A stretch of 64,000 bases of DNA from CAUZIB01 sp963663925 (GCA_965237405.1 OZ250139.1:1426001-1490000); one strand, 5' to 3'. Positions 39,956-49,368 are shown, counted from the stretch's first letter. Notes: a model not told the origin generated them from the sequence alone. Numbers and translations: made by a program.

Positions 39956-41987
39956 ATGCTGGTCTTGGGGATGGCAACAGACGGGCGAGGTTCTCGGCCT
40001 CCTCGCGCTGCTCAGCGGTCATTTGTTCGTTAATGGCGTCTCTCGCCGTTTGGTACCGGTCGATGGCATCAGCTGAGGCACCTTCGATGGCATGGATAAT
40101 CCACGCGTAGGCCGTCAGGAAGTCCTGCGGCACGCCTCTGCCCTCTGCGTACATCGCCCCAAGGTTGAACTGCGCGTCCGAGTCGCCTTGCTCAGCCGCG
40201 AGCCGGTACCAACCCACAGCTTCAACGTGGCTCGGGCGCACGCCCAGTCCTTGGCTGTACATCAGGCCGAGATTATTCTGCGCGGCGGGGTGCCCCTGTC
40301 TCCCCGCGAGCCGATACCACCCTGCGGCCTGGGCGGGATCACCGAGTCCCTCGGCGTAGACGGCGCCGAGATTGAACTGTGCGTGAGCATGACCCTGTTG
40401 CGCGGCCAGACGGTACCAGCGCATCGAACGCACAATGTCTTGCGCGACGCCACGACCCTCGTCGTACATCCCCCCCAGTTGGAACTGGGCGCCGGCATGC
40501 CCTTGTTCCCCGGCTTGCCGATATAGTTCAGCGGCCTCGGCAAGATCCTGGGCGACGCCATCGCCTTTGTCGTATCTGAGTCCCAGATTGAACTGCGCAG
40601 TCGCCTCTCCCTGGTCGGCCGACAGGCGGAACCAACGAACGGCCTCGGCCTGGTCCTGCTCAACGCCCTGGCCCTCGCTACTCAGAAACCCAAGGTCGTT
40701 TTGGGCAGCGGCATCGCCACGATCGGCGGCGAGCCGAAGCCACCGTACCGCCTGCTCGGGATCTCGCCTGAGCCCGCCTCCGGTGAGATACAGCTCCGCG
40801 AGGTTGCGCATCGCCTGGACACTCCCCCCATCGGCCTCCCGGCGAAAGGCTTCAGCCTCGACACTCTCGGTCGTCAACACCAGGCTCCGATCCGTGAATG
40901 GCTGCACGGTCACGGGCCCGCGGTCTTCATACGAACGGACTTGCAACTGGAGCTGTCCGTTGCCCGGATTCTCAGGAACCTGGTAGAGAATTCGGTAGCG
41001 TGTCGACACCTGAGCGGCCTGTTCATTCATCTGCTCCGCCAGCTCGGTGAGCGCATCGCTCAATCCGCTCGCGGAGTTAATCGACACAAAGTGACCCCGG
41101 GTGCGTTCCGTAATGTTCTTCGCGATCTGAAAGACCGTATCTTGCGTGGTCTCCGACCGTTGGGAAAGGGACCCTTCGGGGAATCCACCTCCACCCAGCG
41201 CCCCCCCACCAGCAGCTGAGATGGTCCCGATCGTCCCACCCCCTGCCAGGGGATCCGGCAGAAGATCTGGCACGGCTATAGGCTCAGGCCGGGCTAGTGA
41301 GGCGCCCGTCTGAGTCGTGGCCTGCATGGTCCCTTCGCCCATCAGCACGACCGCGTGCACGGTGGCTTGCCTCTTGACCAAGTCGTTGACGAAGTCGCTG
41401 TATTGCCCCGGGTTGATGAAACTGCTGCCATCGGCACCATTCGCGACGACCAGCACGATGACCGACCACGGATCTCGGACCTCAAAACCACGCTCCCAGG
41501 TTTCCAGACGCTCCGAGGTCTCGCGCAGACCGTCCATCATTCTCGGAAAACCGCCCTCGGAAAAGAGCCCGGTGGCCTTGTCGATCAGCTTTCGGCGGTC
41601 GGTCGTGAAGTCCTCACGCCGCTGAAGGTTGGGCGCAAGCGTAACGAGGCTGACTTCGTGGTGGGGCGCCAGGGTGCGCAGGAAACTCTCGAGCCCGTCA
41701 CGCAGCTGGTTCTCCGCATTGAGCTCCCGAATCTTCCCGCCGGTATCGATCAGTATCGCGATGCGAGGCGGGACGTTGTCGAGCTCGACGGACGCCAGGG
41801 TCAGAGGGGCGCCACCCAGAGTGAGTTCGAAGTCGTCGCCCGACAGATCGAGCACCGGCGCACCGGCCTGGTCGGCCACGGCCACGTAGAGACGGCCCTG
41901 GTTCTGCGCGGTGGCGGGGCTGGGCCCCAACATCACGACGGCGCATAACAGTACGACCGGGCAACAGCGTTCTGTGAATCGTGGCAA
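39948..41987 (-). CDS. Exported VWFA-domain protein with C-terminal Sel1 repeats
   Basis: 679 residues. Signal peptide (VVLLCAVVMLGPSPATAQ), a VWFA-like domain typical of the Acidobacterial VWFA-related family (VADQAGAPVLDLSGDDFELT, PPRIAILIDTGGKI where DTG..I replaces the DxSxS metal site, VIVLVVANGADGSSF), a Gly-rich linker, and about seven 36-residue Sel1/TPR-like repeats (AVRWLRLAADRGDAAAQNDL, AVRWFRLSADQGEATAQFNL, SMRWYRLAAQQGHAHAQFNL, AVGWYRLAAEQGDSDAQFNL). VWFA binds protein partners; Sel1 arrays are scaffolds. The combination suggests a periplasmic assembly or adhesion factor, but no partner is known. Confidence 0.85.
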   Translation of the reverse strand: MPRFTERCCPVVLLCAVVMLGPSPATAQNQGRLYVAVADQAGAPVLDLSGDDFELTLGGAPLTLASVELDNVPPRIAILIDTGGKIRELNAENQLRDGLESFLRTLAPHHEVSLVTLAPNLQRREDFTTDRRKLIDKATGLFSEGGFPRMMDGLRETSERLETWERGFEVRDPWSVIVLVVANGADGSSFINPGQYSDFVNDLVKRQATVHAVVLMGEGTMQATTQTGASLARPEPIAVPDLLPDPLAGGGTIGTISAAGGGALGGGGFPEGSLSQRSETTQDTVFQIAKNITERTRGHFVSINSASGLSDALTELAEQMNEQAAQVSTRYRILYQVPENPGNGQLQLQVRSYEDRGPVTVQPFTDRSLVLTTESVEAEAFRREADGGSVQAMRNLAELYLTGGGLRRDPEQAVRWLRLAADRGDAAAQNDLGFLSSEGQGVEQDQAEAVRWFRLSADQGEATAQFNLGLRYDKGDGVAQDLAEAAELYRQAGEQGHAGAQFQLGGMYDEGRGVAQDIVRSMRWYRLAAQQGHAHAQFNLGAVYAEGLGDPAQAAGWYRLAGRQGHPAAQNNLGLMYSQGLGVRPSHVEAVGWYRLAAEQGDSDAQFNLGAMYAEGRGVPQDFLTAYAWIIHAIEGASADAIDRYQTARDAINEQMTAEQREEAENLARLLPSPRPASP

Positions 41988-42194
41988 AGTCAGAATCTCC
42001 TAAATCTCCCAGAAATGTACTCCACGCATATTATCCTGTCGAACGGCCAAAGGACCACGGGGTGGAAGTGTAAATTTTATCCGAAGAAAAGGAGTGGGCG
42101 GTCACGTCTTAATCGGCGAGGCAGGAGCCGACCGCTCGCACAATCTCCGCAGGCTCACCATCTCACTGCCCGACACCGTTTCGCCGAGTCCTTT

Positions 42195-42420
42195 CCTCCT
42201 GGGGAGGCCACTTTCCTCAGCGATACTTACGGCTCACGCGGTCCCATTCGCTGAACGCCCACGTGAGGTGCCCCGGTCGGTGTCCCCGACCGGCGGCACC
42301 GAAGATCCCGAGCTCGATCGTGACGCGGTCACCATCCTCGTCGAAGTCAAGCCCCAGTAGCCTGTCTCGCCAAGAAGACAAACGTCGCTCCAGTCGCAGG
42401 ATCTCGACCACCCTAGAAGG
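42195..42420 (-). other. Short coding-like stretch ending in a dispersed repeat
   Basis: Minus frame VVEILRLERRLSSWRDRLLG, LDFDEDGDRVTIELGIFG, then WAFSEWDRVSRKYR-stop. The last residues are encoded by module A (GTGAGCCGTAAG...). Protein-like but without a start; family unknown. It overlaps the stop of the cyclase gene. Confidence 0.3.
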
Positions 42421-43522
42421 TGGCGAGACCCATGAACGGGCTGGCGGTACCATTCGGCACCTGCATCACCGTCCAGGAAACCATGAACTCCCATCGCTCG
42501 AAGCGCGCCGCTACCTCGGCGAGATCCTTGAAGTAGCCGTTGTCAATGGTGGCCGTTCCCCAAATAGGGATCAAGATGTCGTGAATCGGTCGCCGCCAGA
42601 ACCCCTCAACACCGGATGGCTGCACGTCAGCGACGGCATCGCTACCAAGGATGGCGATGTCTCGCTCCTTTAACCAGGGCAAGACCGACGCGTGCAACCC
42701 AGGTGACTCACGCGCATAGTCCCACGGACCATCCTTTTCACGCCGCGCCCATCGACCAGTCCGAAGGAACACCGCGTCGCCAGTCTCGATCCTGACGCCC
42801 GCGAACTCCTCCCACGCCTCGAGGTCTTCAACGAAGATCGGCAAGCGCTTCTCGAGGTACTCAACACCCTTGAGCAACGGTATGTCGATGAGAACGCCGC
42901 GCGTGACGTAACCCGAACCCATTTTATCGATCGAAGATCCCCCTTCACAGCCGTTCGCAGTCAGGTTCTGCGGACGCCCGTTGTAGATGGTCGGGTTGTC
43001 GCTATCGCTCTGCACGACGTAATGACAGATCGCATCGATGTGAGCATTCCCGCCATCGTGAATCGCGAAGCTGATAGCGTCAAGAGCGCCCCTGACCTCA
43101 CCCGTCTCCGGATCGAGCCCGGGCATCCAATGCCGGTTCAGAACCCTCATGTTCGACGTGTCGATGACAGGCTCTGACAGATTGAGTGGATCTGGGAAGT
43201 GATAGAGGGAAACGGAAACGCCCTCCTTAACCAGACTCACCGCGGCCTGGGTCTTCTCTGGTGTGATCAGATTCAACGTTCCCCGGTGATCGTCCGGCCC
43301 CCAACGGCCCCAGTTCTTCATCTCCTGCTCCCACTCGAGCATCTGTTCGTGGATGACGAGGTTTTCGGGTAGCTGCGTGAACGGATGTGGAGCGATGGGT
43401 TCCGGCTGAGTCTGAGTCCGCACTTCGGCGACCGGCCCGGCGCTGTCCGAGACCTGACATCCAGTGATGGCAAGCGCAAGTACGAAGGTGCTAGCGATGG
43501 AAATGTGGCGGTTAGTTGTCAT
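42413..43522 (-). CDS. Cyclase-family (kynurenine formamidase-like) lipoprotein
   Basis: 369 residues from the ATG at 43522 (GGGAG upstream). Lipoprotein signal with lipobox LAITGC. Mature domain is PF04199-type: WGPDDHRGTLNLITPEKTQA, SFAIHDGGNAHIDAICHYV (metal-binding HxDxxxH), GVLIDIPLLKG, GDAVFLRTGRW and ILGSDAVADVQPSG near the C-terminal end. Members hydrolyse amides or cyclic substrates with Zn/Mn; the HxDxxxH ligands are intact. Substrate unknown; lipid-anchored location is inferred from the lipobox. Confidence 0.85.
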   Translation of the reverse strand: MTTNRHISIASTFVLALAITGCQVSDSAGPVAEVRTQTQPEPIAPHPFTQLPENLVIHEQMLEWEQEMKNWGRWGPDDHRGTLNLITPEKTQAAVSLVKEGVSVSLYHFPDPLNLSEPVIDTSNMRVLNRHWMPGLDPETGEVRGALDAISFAIHDGGNAHIDAICHYVVQSDSDNPTIYNGRPQNLTANGCEGGSSIDKMGSGYVTRGVLIDIPLLKGVEYLEKRLPIFVEDLEAWEEFAGVRIETGDAVFLRTGRWARREKDGPWDYARESPGLHASVLPWLKERDIAILGSDAVADVQPSGVEGFWRRPIHDILIPIWGTATIDNGYFKDLAEVAARFERWEFMVSWTVMQVPNGTASPFMGLATF

Positions 43523-43558
43523 CGATCGATTGCTCCCGGTCACCAATATAAGTGACAA

Positions 43559-43992
43559 GCCGATTATTCCATACCCGCGGCGTAGGCAGACGTAGACGGC
43601 AAACTATGTTAAGACCATAACCAGTAACGAACAACGAGAAGTCTAGCCTAGCGGGATGCAAGGAGGTAAAGATCAGATACAGCCCCCGCATCAAGAGAGA
43701 CACCGCAGCCTATTACTGTCGTCTCATTCCTTCCTATCTTCCTCGTCGGCACACCCGTCAGCCTCTGGTTAACCGTGGGCTTTGCATTCAATGGGGAGTC
43801 CTGGTGACTCGCATTTCTCACCGCGATCGGTTGCACGGTCGGAATGTGGATCATCAATACGCTCAGGGAGCGTACAGGCCACGTGTAGCTTCGACCGCAC
43901 GATAGCGTAGTCCTGTAGCGATCAGTTAAGCAGTCAAACTCGAAAAAATACAAAGGGCCGATCGAAAGATCGACCTTTTTCTTAGGGAAAAG
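43559..43992. other. Gene-poor stretch with degenerate promoter repeat and terminator
   Basis: TAGGCT (minus 43645-43650) upstream of the cyclase gene lacks a good -35. The plus strand 43720-43890 reads FLVGTPVSLWLTVGFAFNGE, SW, TGA, LAFLTAIGCTVGMWIINTLR, a possible broken membrane protein without a start. A hairpin follows at 43952-43980. Confidence 0.35.
43952..43980. terminator. Bidirectional intrinsic terminator after the tRNA-like fragment
   Basis: AAAGGGCCGATC-GAAA-GATCGACCTTTT forms a hairpin with one mismatch, with A-rich sequence before and T-run after on the plus strand; on the minus strand it follows the tRNA-like 3' end by 12 bp, as for a tRNA transcript. Confidence 0.7.
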
Positions 43993-44046
43993 TGGTTGGC
44001 CTCCTGCGGATCGAACGCGGGACACCCTTAATCAGAAGGTTGAGCG
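43993..44046 (-). other. tRNA-like 3' half with CCA (Arg-TCT-like), fused to a repeat
   Basis: Minus strand: CAACCTTCTGATTAAGGG (anticodon-arm-like; TCT is the likely anticodon), CCGCG-TTCGATC-CGCAG (T arm, one mismatch), GAGGCCA, A, CCA, then a terminator. The 5' half is missing; in its place stands module B of the dispersed repeat (ending GATGGACACCGC). A remnant, not a functional tRNA. Confidence 0.5.
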
Positions 44047-44120
44047 AGCGGTGTCCATCTCTCTTAGCCACCCGAGCACCTGATTCCAGCTCGGAATCCT
44101 TAGGGACGCCACTTCACTAG
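44047..44120 (-). repeat. Dispersed repeat, module B
   Basis: Plus: GTGTCCATCTCTCTTAGCCA, GAGCACCTGATTCCAGCTCG, GGAATCCTTAGGGACGCCAC. Joined to the tRNA-like 3' half. Confidence 0.6.
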
Positions 44121-44158
44121 TTGCCGAAAGCGTCTAACGAACGTGAGCCAGTCTGACT

Positions 44159-45229
44159 TTATCTCGATTCTTGTGTCACGTCGTCCGCGGCGGCCTCTTG
44201 AATGCGATTACCAGCGAGAATGTTGGGAAGGCCGTAGTTCCCTTCGTGACAAGCAAACTCGTAGACCGCAAGATCACTACGCACCATAGGCAGCTCGGCC
44301 GTCCACGAACTCTCCCAGGTGTCCGGGTCAGTCACCGTGAATCGATATTCCAGCGTATCCGCATCCACTCGGGTAAAACGTTCCACCAACGTCATATTTT
44401 GACTGGTACTTCGCCAGGTAAGATAGGCGGTGTCGTCGTTAAAGTTCTCCGTCTCAACAACCAACGTATCGCCCTCCCAGTAACCACGTGAATCACCCGT
44501 GAACTGGCGTACATCGGCGCTCAGGCCGGGACGACCGTCGAGCGGAATGATGCGAACGGTATGAATCATCTCGACAAGAATAGCGACGTAATCCGGTGTC
44601 TGAAACAACTGCATGTTGTTGTTGTACACACCCGGGAGCATAGGTGGCCCCGCGTTACCACTCATAAGACAGCGATCAGAATTGCTGAGGTCGAGGTGTG
44701 AGTCAGCAGCCGTATCGCTGAAAGACGAGCTTGCACTCATCCGTGCCCCCCTCTGTCGCCCAGCCTCCGTCTTGGCAGGTAGGCGTCCATTTGGTGGATC
44801 TACAACCAGTGATGTCCGTCTCGTGCCGACGGCTTTTGTCCCCCAATCAAACCAGAAATAATTGTAGGAGCCTGGCTGCCCCTTAAGACTTTCATGGTCT
44901 GGTTGATCCAACCACTTTCCGGGGCGGGAACTCGCACCCGGGATCACCTCAGTTCGCTGAGCAGGCCGACTCTCATATTCTTGAGTCTGCTCAAGCTGGC
45001 TTCGCTCAATCTGGTCAGCCTCTTCTGTGGTTAAAAACTCTCGGTCGCCGTACCGTTCGGGACGTTGCAACCGGGTGCGCGTCTTGAACTCCCACACGCC
45101 CCCGAGATCCGGCTGGCCCCAGACTGTTCGGGGCAGCGGTTCGTTCGTTACCTGCGCCGATACAAACATTGGCATCAGCGCCATAACCATCATCACGACA
45201 AACACAACAGTGAACGATCGATAAATCAT
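44159..45229 (-). CDS. Exported protein, ACHEGN family, paralogue 3
   Basis: 356 residues from the ATG at 45229 (AAGGAG eight bases upstream; frame open to 45424). Signal peptide (SFTVVFVVMMVMALMPMFVS). Shared blocks: LPRTVWGQPDLGGVWEFKTR, GTRRTSLVVDPPNGRLPA, DRCLMSGNAGPPMLPGVYNN, TPDYVAILVEMIHTVRIIPL, GDSRGYWEGDTLVVETENFN, LVERFTRVDADTLEYRFTVT and YEFACHEGNYGLPNIL. Same layout as the copies at 30.2 and 31.5 kb. P promoter at 45263-45291 with a leader of about 27 bases. Confidence 0.75.
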   Translation of the reverse strand: MIYRSFTVVFVVMMVMALMPMFVSAQVTNEPLPRTVWGQPDLGGVWEFKTRTRLQRPERYGDREFLTTEEADQIERSQLEQTQEYESRPAQRTEVIPGASSRPGKWLDQPDHESLKGQPGSYNYFWFDWGTKAVGTRRTSLVVDPPNGRLPAKTEAGRQRGARMSASSSFSDTAADSHLDLSNSDRCLMSGNAGPPMLPGVYNNNMQLFQTPDYVAILVEMIHTVRIIPLDGRPGLSADVRQFTGDSRGYWEGDTLVVETENFNDDTAYLTWRSTSQNMTLVERFTRVDADTLEYRFTVTDPDTWESSWTAELPMVRSDLAVYEFACHEGNYGLPNILAGNRIQEAAADDVTQESR

Positions 45230-45262
45230 CTGATTCTCCTTAACGGACAGATTGCCGTGACT

Positions 45263-45291
45263 AGCGTAGCGCAGGACCGAGACTGATTCAA
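45263..45291 (-). promoter_or_regulatory. Dispersed promoter repeat (P)
   Basis: Minus strand CCGCG, TTGAAT (45286-45291), 17 bp, TACGCT (45263-45268); 34 bp before the start at 45229. Confidence 0.65.
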
Positions 45292-45411
45292 CGCGGACCG
45301 GCCTACGAAGCAGCACGTTCAGGTCCCGCCCAAAACGTGACCGCCCGGTGTCCTCCACCGCCACGTTCGGATACCGGCGCTTGCTCAGCGAGCTATACAG
45401 ACAGACAGGGC

Positions 45412-45810
45412 CTAAGACTGGCACGCGGTGGCTTCGGCTCCCCTGTCACAAATGATGCTCCAGCGGGCAATTTTCTCGTTCCGAACCGTGAAGACCATGG
45501 CAAACTCCGACTCCCATTCTTTGTTCGTCGAATGAACCTTGTATCGAAAAAACCCCAAACACACGACACGATCCTCATCAGCGAAGAACTCACGCGGCTC
45601 GAAAATACTAGCCTCCTGCGTTTCGTTCAATACCTTAAAGAACTCACCGACGTTCTCGGGTCCTTCGTACAATCGATTAACCGGCACAATCTCCGGCCCA
45701 CGGTGATCCCAATAGATATCGTCGGCCAGCAACTCAAGGAACCCTGGAATGTCTCCAGCAAAGAACTTGTCAAATCCAGCCCTAACGATCTAAATATTCC
45801 GCGCGCTCAT
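45412..45810 (-). pseudogene. NTF2/SnoaL-like protein with amber codon 7
   Basis: ATG at 45810, with AGGAG six bases upstream, reads MSARNI, TAG (45790-45792), then IVRAGFDKFFAGDIPGFLEL, LADDIYWDHRGPEIVPVNRL, YEGPENVGEFFKVLNETQEA, FFADEDRVVCLGFFRYKVHS and EFAMVFTVRNEKIARWSIIC. The start and fold match SnoaL-like NTF2 proteins (MS.RN.EIVRA...), so the TAG replaces a residue normally Glu, Gln or Lys. Reinitiation would have to use a TTG at 45732. Such proteins are small cone-fold hydrolases or isomerases; role unknown. Confidence 0.75.
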
Positions 45811-45902
45811 CGTTACTCCTGTTCATAGTTCTCGTAACGCGAAACGAGTGCTACCGACCGAGCGATTACTGACCGCGGCTCGTCTCCTATTTGGGAGTAG
45901 CT

Positions 45903-46491
45903 AGTGCTGCAGTAACCCCTTACTGTCTGATTCCAGCATCGCCAGCGCCCAGACGCCTTCTTCTGGCCGACTGCTTGTCTTACTCAGGGATGCCAATGCC
46001 CTCGCGATCGTCGACCCCGCCAGGCGAACGGTCCTGGGACGAGTACCGACCGGCTGGGATCCTCGCGAAGTCACGGCGTCAACTGACGGTCGATTTGCGT
46101 TTGTCGCGAGTACGGTCGATGGAATTTCGGTCATCGACATTAACCGCCCAAAAGGAAATCCGCCGGGTCGACCCAGGCCCAGGTAGCGCAACGCACGACG
46201 TGCTCTTCGCCGGGGGTTAAGAAGTATTTCATCATCGACGGCGAGGCAGCTTCCCTGGTGTTGATCGACGCGGCCTCACGCAAAGAGATCAAGCGAGTCA
46301 CACTAGCCCAGTCAGACACTGGGGACGGCGCCGTCCTCGTTGCACCGGACGGCACACGTGCGTATCTTGGGTTAAGAGCCGCTGATCGCGTTGCGGTGGT
46401 CGATCTAAATACACTTGAGGTCACACACGAAATACCGATGGGTGATGGCGCAGGGCCCGGCTGCCTGTACTGGATTGGAGCGAGCAATTGA
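45903..46491 (+). pseudogene. YncE-like beta-propeller protein, degraded
   Basis: Two frames give one propeller. The first (to about 46187) reads RLLVLLRDANALAIVDPARR, TVLGRVPTGWDPREVTASTD, GRFAFVASTVDGISVIDINR; the second (from about 46205 to 46491) reads LIDAASRKEIKRVTLAQSDT, AVLVAPDGTRAYLGLRAADR, VAVVDLNTLEVTHEIPMG. YVTN/YncE repeats (VAPDGxxAYVxxxxxxxVxVID) are plain. An indel separates them near 46190, and a TAG precedes the first frame where a signal peptide should be. Too short for a full seven-blade propeller. Confidence 0.65.
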
Positions 46492-46645
46492 TGCCCATCG
46501 TGCTCGCGCTAATCGTCGGATTGGTTCTTCAAAAATAACACACCCCGACTATACGCTAGTTACCGAACTCGAAAACAGCTTGCGCGCCGGGCGTGCCGAA
46601 GATCGAGCTTCGGCCTTAAGTCGCTGATGGGTGTCGTTGACTTTG

Positions 46646-47200
46646 TCAGAAGGCCCACCCGACATTGACGAGCCGAAGCACAGGAATTATCGGGCCATTC
46701 AGGACCCTTGTCGCGCCAAAGCCGATGCTAATGCTGAGGTGGCGTTCGGACCCAAGGAGCCAGGCCTTTCCCAGTTCGAAACCGATACCGAGGCTGCCCT
46801 GAATCGTCTTGGTCCACGTCCACCCACTGCTCTCTGCTCTCAACCTCAACGTCCTGGTCTTGTACCACCCAGTACATTCCGATCCTCGGTCCCAGAAAGA
46901 ATCCTCTGAACGCAGTGGCATTCGGGTAATACCGCAATGCGGCCCCGACACTATAAAATCCGCCGCCATCACCCCACGGAAGTCTCGATCCAGATAGACC
47001 TAGAGTGATGCTTTCTGTAATCCTTCGCTCGTACTCCCCGTTGTACCACGGCAGCAAGATCGCCCCAAACGGATTCGCCGATACTACCTGGCTATAGGCC
47101 TCTGACTGACTACCCGTAGACACCTGTGCGATACCAGCGCCCGGTAGGACCACAAGTAGGACTATGACAACTGCAAAAAACAGCCATAGTATTGCCGCAT
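46646..47200 (-). pseudogene. Outer-membrane beta-barrel (DUF3575-like) protein, frameshifted
   Basis: N-terminal hydrophobic leader (WLFFAVVIVLLVVLPGAGIA), then amphipathic strands NPFGAILLPWYNGEYERRIT, ESITLGLSGSRLPWGDGGGF, GAALRYYPNATAFRGFFLGP in one frame. Near 46825 the sense moves to the other frame: TIQGSLGIGFELGKAWLLGS, ERHLSISIGFGATRVLNG, VLRLVNVGWAF-stop (aromatic C-terminus, as in barrels). One base indel explains it. No clear in-frame ATG at the 5' end. Confidence 0.55.
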
Positions 47201-47285
47201 ACTCCCTGCTCGAGACAACAGCATAAGGCCAGATCTCTAGTGTAGTGCCAGACGGCGGACATTAACAGCGAGCCAGCCGGTTCCT

Positions 47286-49289
47286 CTATTCGGGCAGCGC
47301 AAACGCCCAAAATCCCAAACCCGACGCAATCGCAATATACTGTCGCCCACCAACCAGATAAGTCATAGGCGAAGCCTTCCAGTCCTGGTTGGCCTGAAAG
47401 TGCCACAGTGGACTACCGTTGTGAGCGTCAAGCGCGGCAAACGCACCGCTATCTTCACCAAAAAACACTAAATCACCGTCTGTCGAGAGTACACCTGAAG
47501 AGGTTTGGGCCTTTCCCGTTTGCGCGTAACTCCACACCGTACGCCCTGTTTGAATGTCGAGTGCACGGATATATTTCTGGTTTGGCGATCCCTCGGCTAA
47601 CCGAACACGTCCACCTAACCAGCTACGACCACGCTGCCAGTCGCGATCATCTTTAGTATAGGTCGCGCACGACTCATGCACGAGTAAGTAGAATAACTTT
47701 GTCCCTGGGTGGTAACTCGTCGCCCACCAATTAGTCGCGCCCCTAATGGCTGGACATACGTCCACCCCCTCTTCTGTCGGGTCGCTGCCTGGAAGCACAA
47801 TCGGTCTACCTGTTTCGTCGATGCCCTTGGCCCACGTCTGTTCCACAAAGGGCTCGCCAAGTAGGAATTCTCCATTAGTTCGATCCAACACATAGAGAAA
47901 GCCGTTCCGATTCCCCTGCACCAGCAACTTACGTGGGCGGCCCCGAAATTCCTCATCAATCAGCAGCAACGGTTCCTGTGCGTCCCAATCATGGGTGTCG
48001 TGAGGCGTGAACTGGAAATACCACTCAAGCTTCCCCGTTCTTGGCCTCAGCGCCACAACCGAGTTCGTGTACAGGTTGTCACCTGGCCGCCTATCACCAT
48101 TTAGGTCCGGACAGGGATTACCTGTCGCCCAATAGAGCAACTCCAACTCAGCGTCGTAGCTTCCAGTCAACCAAGTTGCGCCACATCCTCGCCGAAGAAC
48201 GTCAGGGTCACCCCACGTTTCCGACCCCGGTTCTCCAGGAGCTGGAATCGTCCAAAAGCGCCACTCACGTTCGCCGGTAGACGCGTGAAAGGCGTCCAAG
48301 AATCCGCGAAGTCCGGTGTCTCCAGCGCTTATGCCCGCGACTACAAGGTCGTCAACGACTAACGGCGCCGCAACGGCACCATAGTGATCGCGATAATCGG
48401 CCATCTCAACGTCCCATACTAGCGCGCCGGTGAACCGATTCAGGGCGATGACGTGCGCATGATCCGTGACGGTAAACAGAAGATCTTCACGGATCGCAAC
48501 ACCGCGATTGAGCCCGATGGCCGGATCTCCTACAAGACCCTCGGTGCGAGGTTGCGAGTACCGCCAGATCTCACGTCCCGTTTCCGCGTCAAGGGCATAC
48601 ACCTGATTCACCGCCGTCACGTACATGACACCGGCAATCACAACCGGAGTGCCCTCAATTATGCGCAGCTCTTGGATCGGAAAAAACCACTGAGCTGTCA
48701 ACTGCTTGACATTGCTCCGATTGATTTGAGCTAGAAAGCTGTGACGATTCGCGGTGTCGCTACCGTTATAGGATGACCAGTCCACATAGGGCTCAGTCGT
48801 TGCCTCTCTATACTCATGACCCTCCCAGCGTAGCAAATGGATCTTTCCGTCAGCCGTGCGAATCTGTAAGTCGAAACCACTCTCGTTAAGGATGATGCCG
48901 CTCAGCACATCACCATCAACGAGACGCACAGAGCCCGTTCTTGTCTGTGGCGCATTCGGGTCACGACCGACCGGAGAGACGGCATCTGCAAGTTGCCGTA
49001 GGTGTCTGATAAGCGCCTGCAGCTCTTCCTCAGGCATCTCAAACGCCGGCATTCCCCTTGAGAGGACACCATCGGTAACGATCGTTGCTAGTTGGTCATC
49101 CCCTCTCGCGTGGAGTATCGGGAGAATCGAACCAACCCGGTCCGTGCCAGCACCGTCACCACCATGGCAAAGCGCACAACGAGTCTGGTACGAGTCCTCG
49201 CCATCCATTACAACCTGTGCATCGATGGAGACATTGACCGCCGCGACTACAGCCGCACTCGCAAAAAGTTGAACATAACTTCCGGTCAT
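47286..49289 (-). CDS. PQQ-dependent dehydrogenase with N-terminal cytochrome c domain
   Basis: 667 residues from the ATG at 49289 (GGAGAG upstream). Signal peptide, then haem c (YQTRCALCHGGDGAGTDRVG, GMPAFEMPEEELQALIRHLR), a short beta linker, and the eight-blade PQQ propeller with tryptophan docking motifs (TGREIWRYSQPRTEGLVGDP, NGDRRPGDNLYTNSVVALRP, TPHDTHDWDAQEPLLLIDEE, QEPL region, TGRTVWSYAQTGKAQTSSGV, PLWHFQANQDWKASPMTYLV, AIASGLGFWAFALP). Usual quinohaemoprotein alcohol dehydrogenases carry haem at the C-terminus; here it is N-terminal. Substrate may be an alcohol or sugar; periplasmic electron donor. Confidence 0.9.
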   Translation of the reverse strand: MTGSYVQLFASAAVVAAVNVSIDAQVVMDGEDSYQTRCALCHGGDGAGTDRVGSILPILHARGDDQLATIVTDGVLSRGMPAFEMPEEELQALIRHLRQLADAVSPVGRDPNAPQTRTGSVRLVDGDVLSGIILNESGFDLQIRTADGKIHLLRWEGHEYREATTEPYVDWSSYNGSDTANRHSFLAQINRSNVKQLTAQWFFPIQELRIIEGTPVVIAGVMYVTAVNQVYALDAETGREIWRYSQPRTEGLVGDPAIGLNRGVAIREDLLFTVTDHAHVIALNRFTGALVWDVEMADYRDHYGAVAAPLVVDDLVVAGISAGDTGLRGFLDAFHASTGEREWRFWTIPAPGEPGSETWGDPDVLRRGCGATWLTGSYDAELELLYWATGNPCPDLNGDRRPGDNLYTNSVVALRPRTGKLEWYFQFTPHDTHDWDAQEPLLLIDEEFRGRPRKLLVQGNRNGFLYVLDRTNGEFLLGEPFVEQTWAKGIDETGRPIVLPGSDPTEEGVDVCPAIRGATNWWATSYHPGTKLFYLLVHESCATYTKDDRDWQRGRSWLGGRVRLAEGSPNQKYIRALDIQTGRTVWSYAQTGKAQTSSGVLSTDGDLVFFGEDSGAFAALDAHNGSPLWHFQANQDWKASPMTYLVGGRQYIAIASGLGFWAFALPE

Positions 49290-49368
49290 CGTCGTTCTCT
49301 CCACAACCACGCCCAGGCACCCAGCATCCTCATTAGACCCGGTGGCGGCTCGGCGCAGGCAACCAGTG

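Noticed and set aside
43648..44025. 125-codon minus-strand ORF
   Set aside because: Covers the tRNA-like fragment and terminator and has a non-coding composition.
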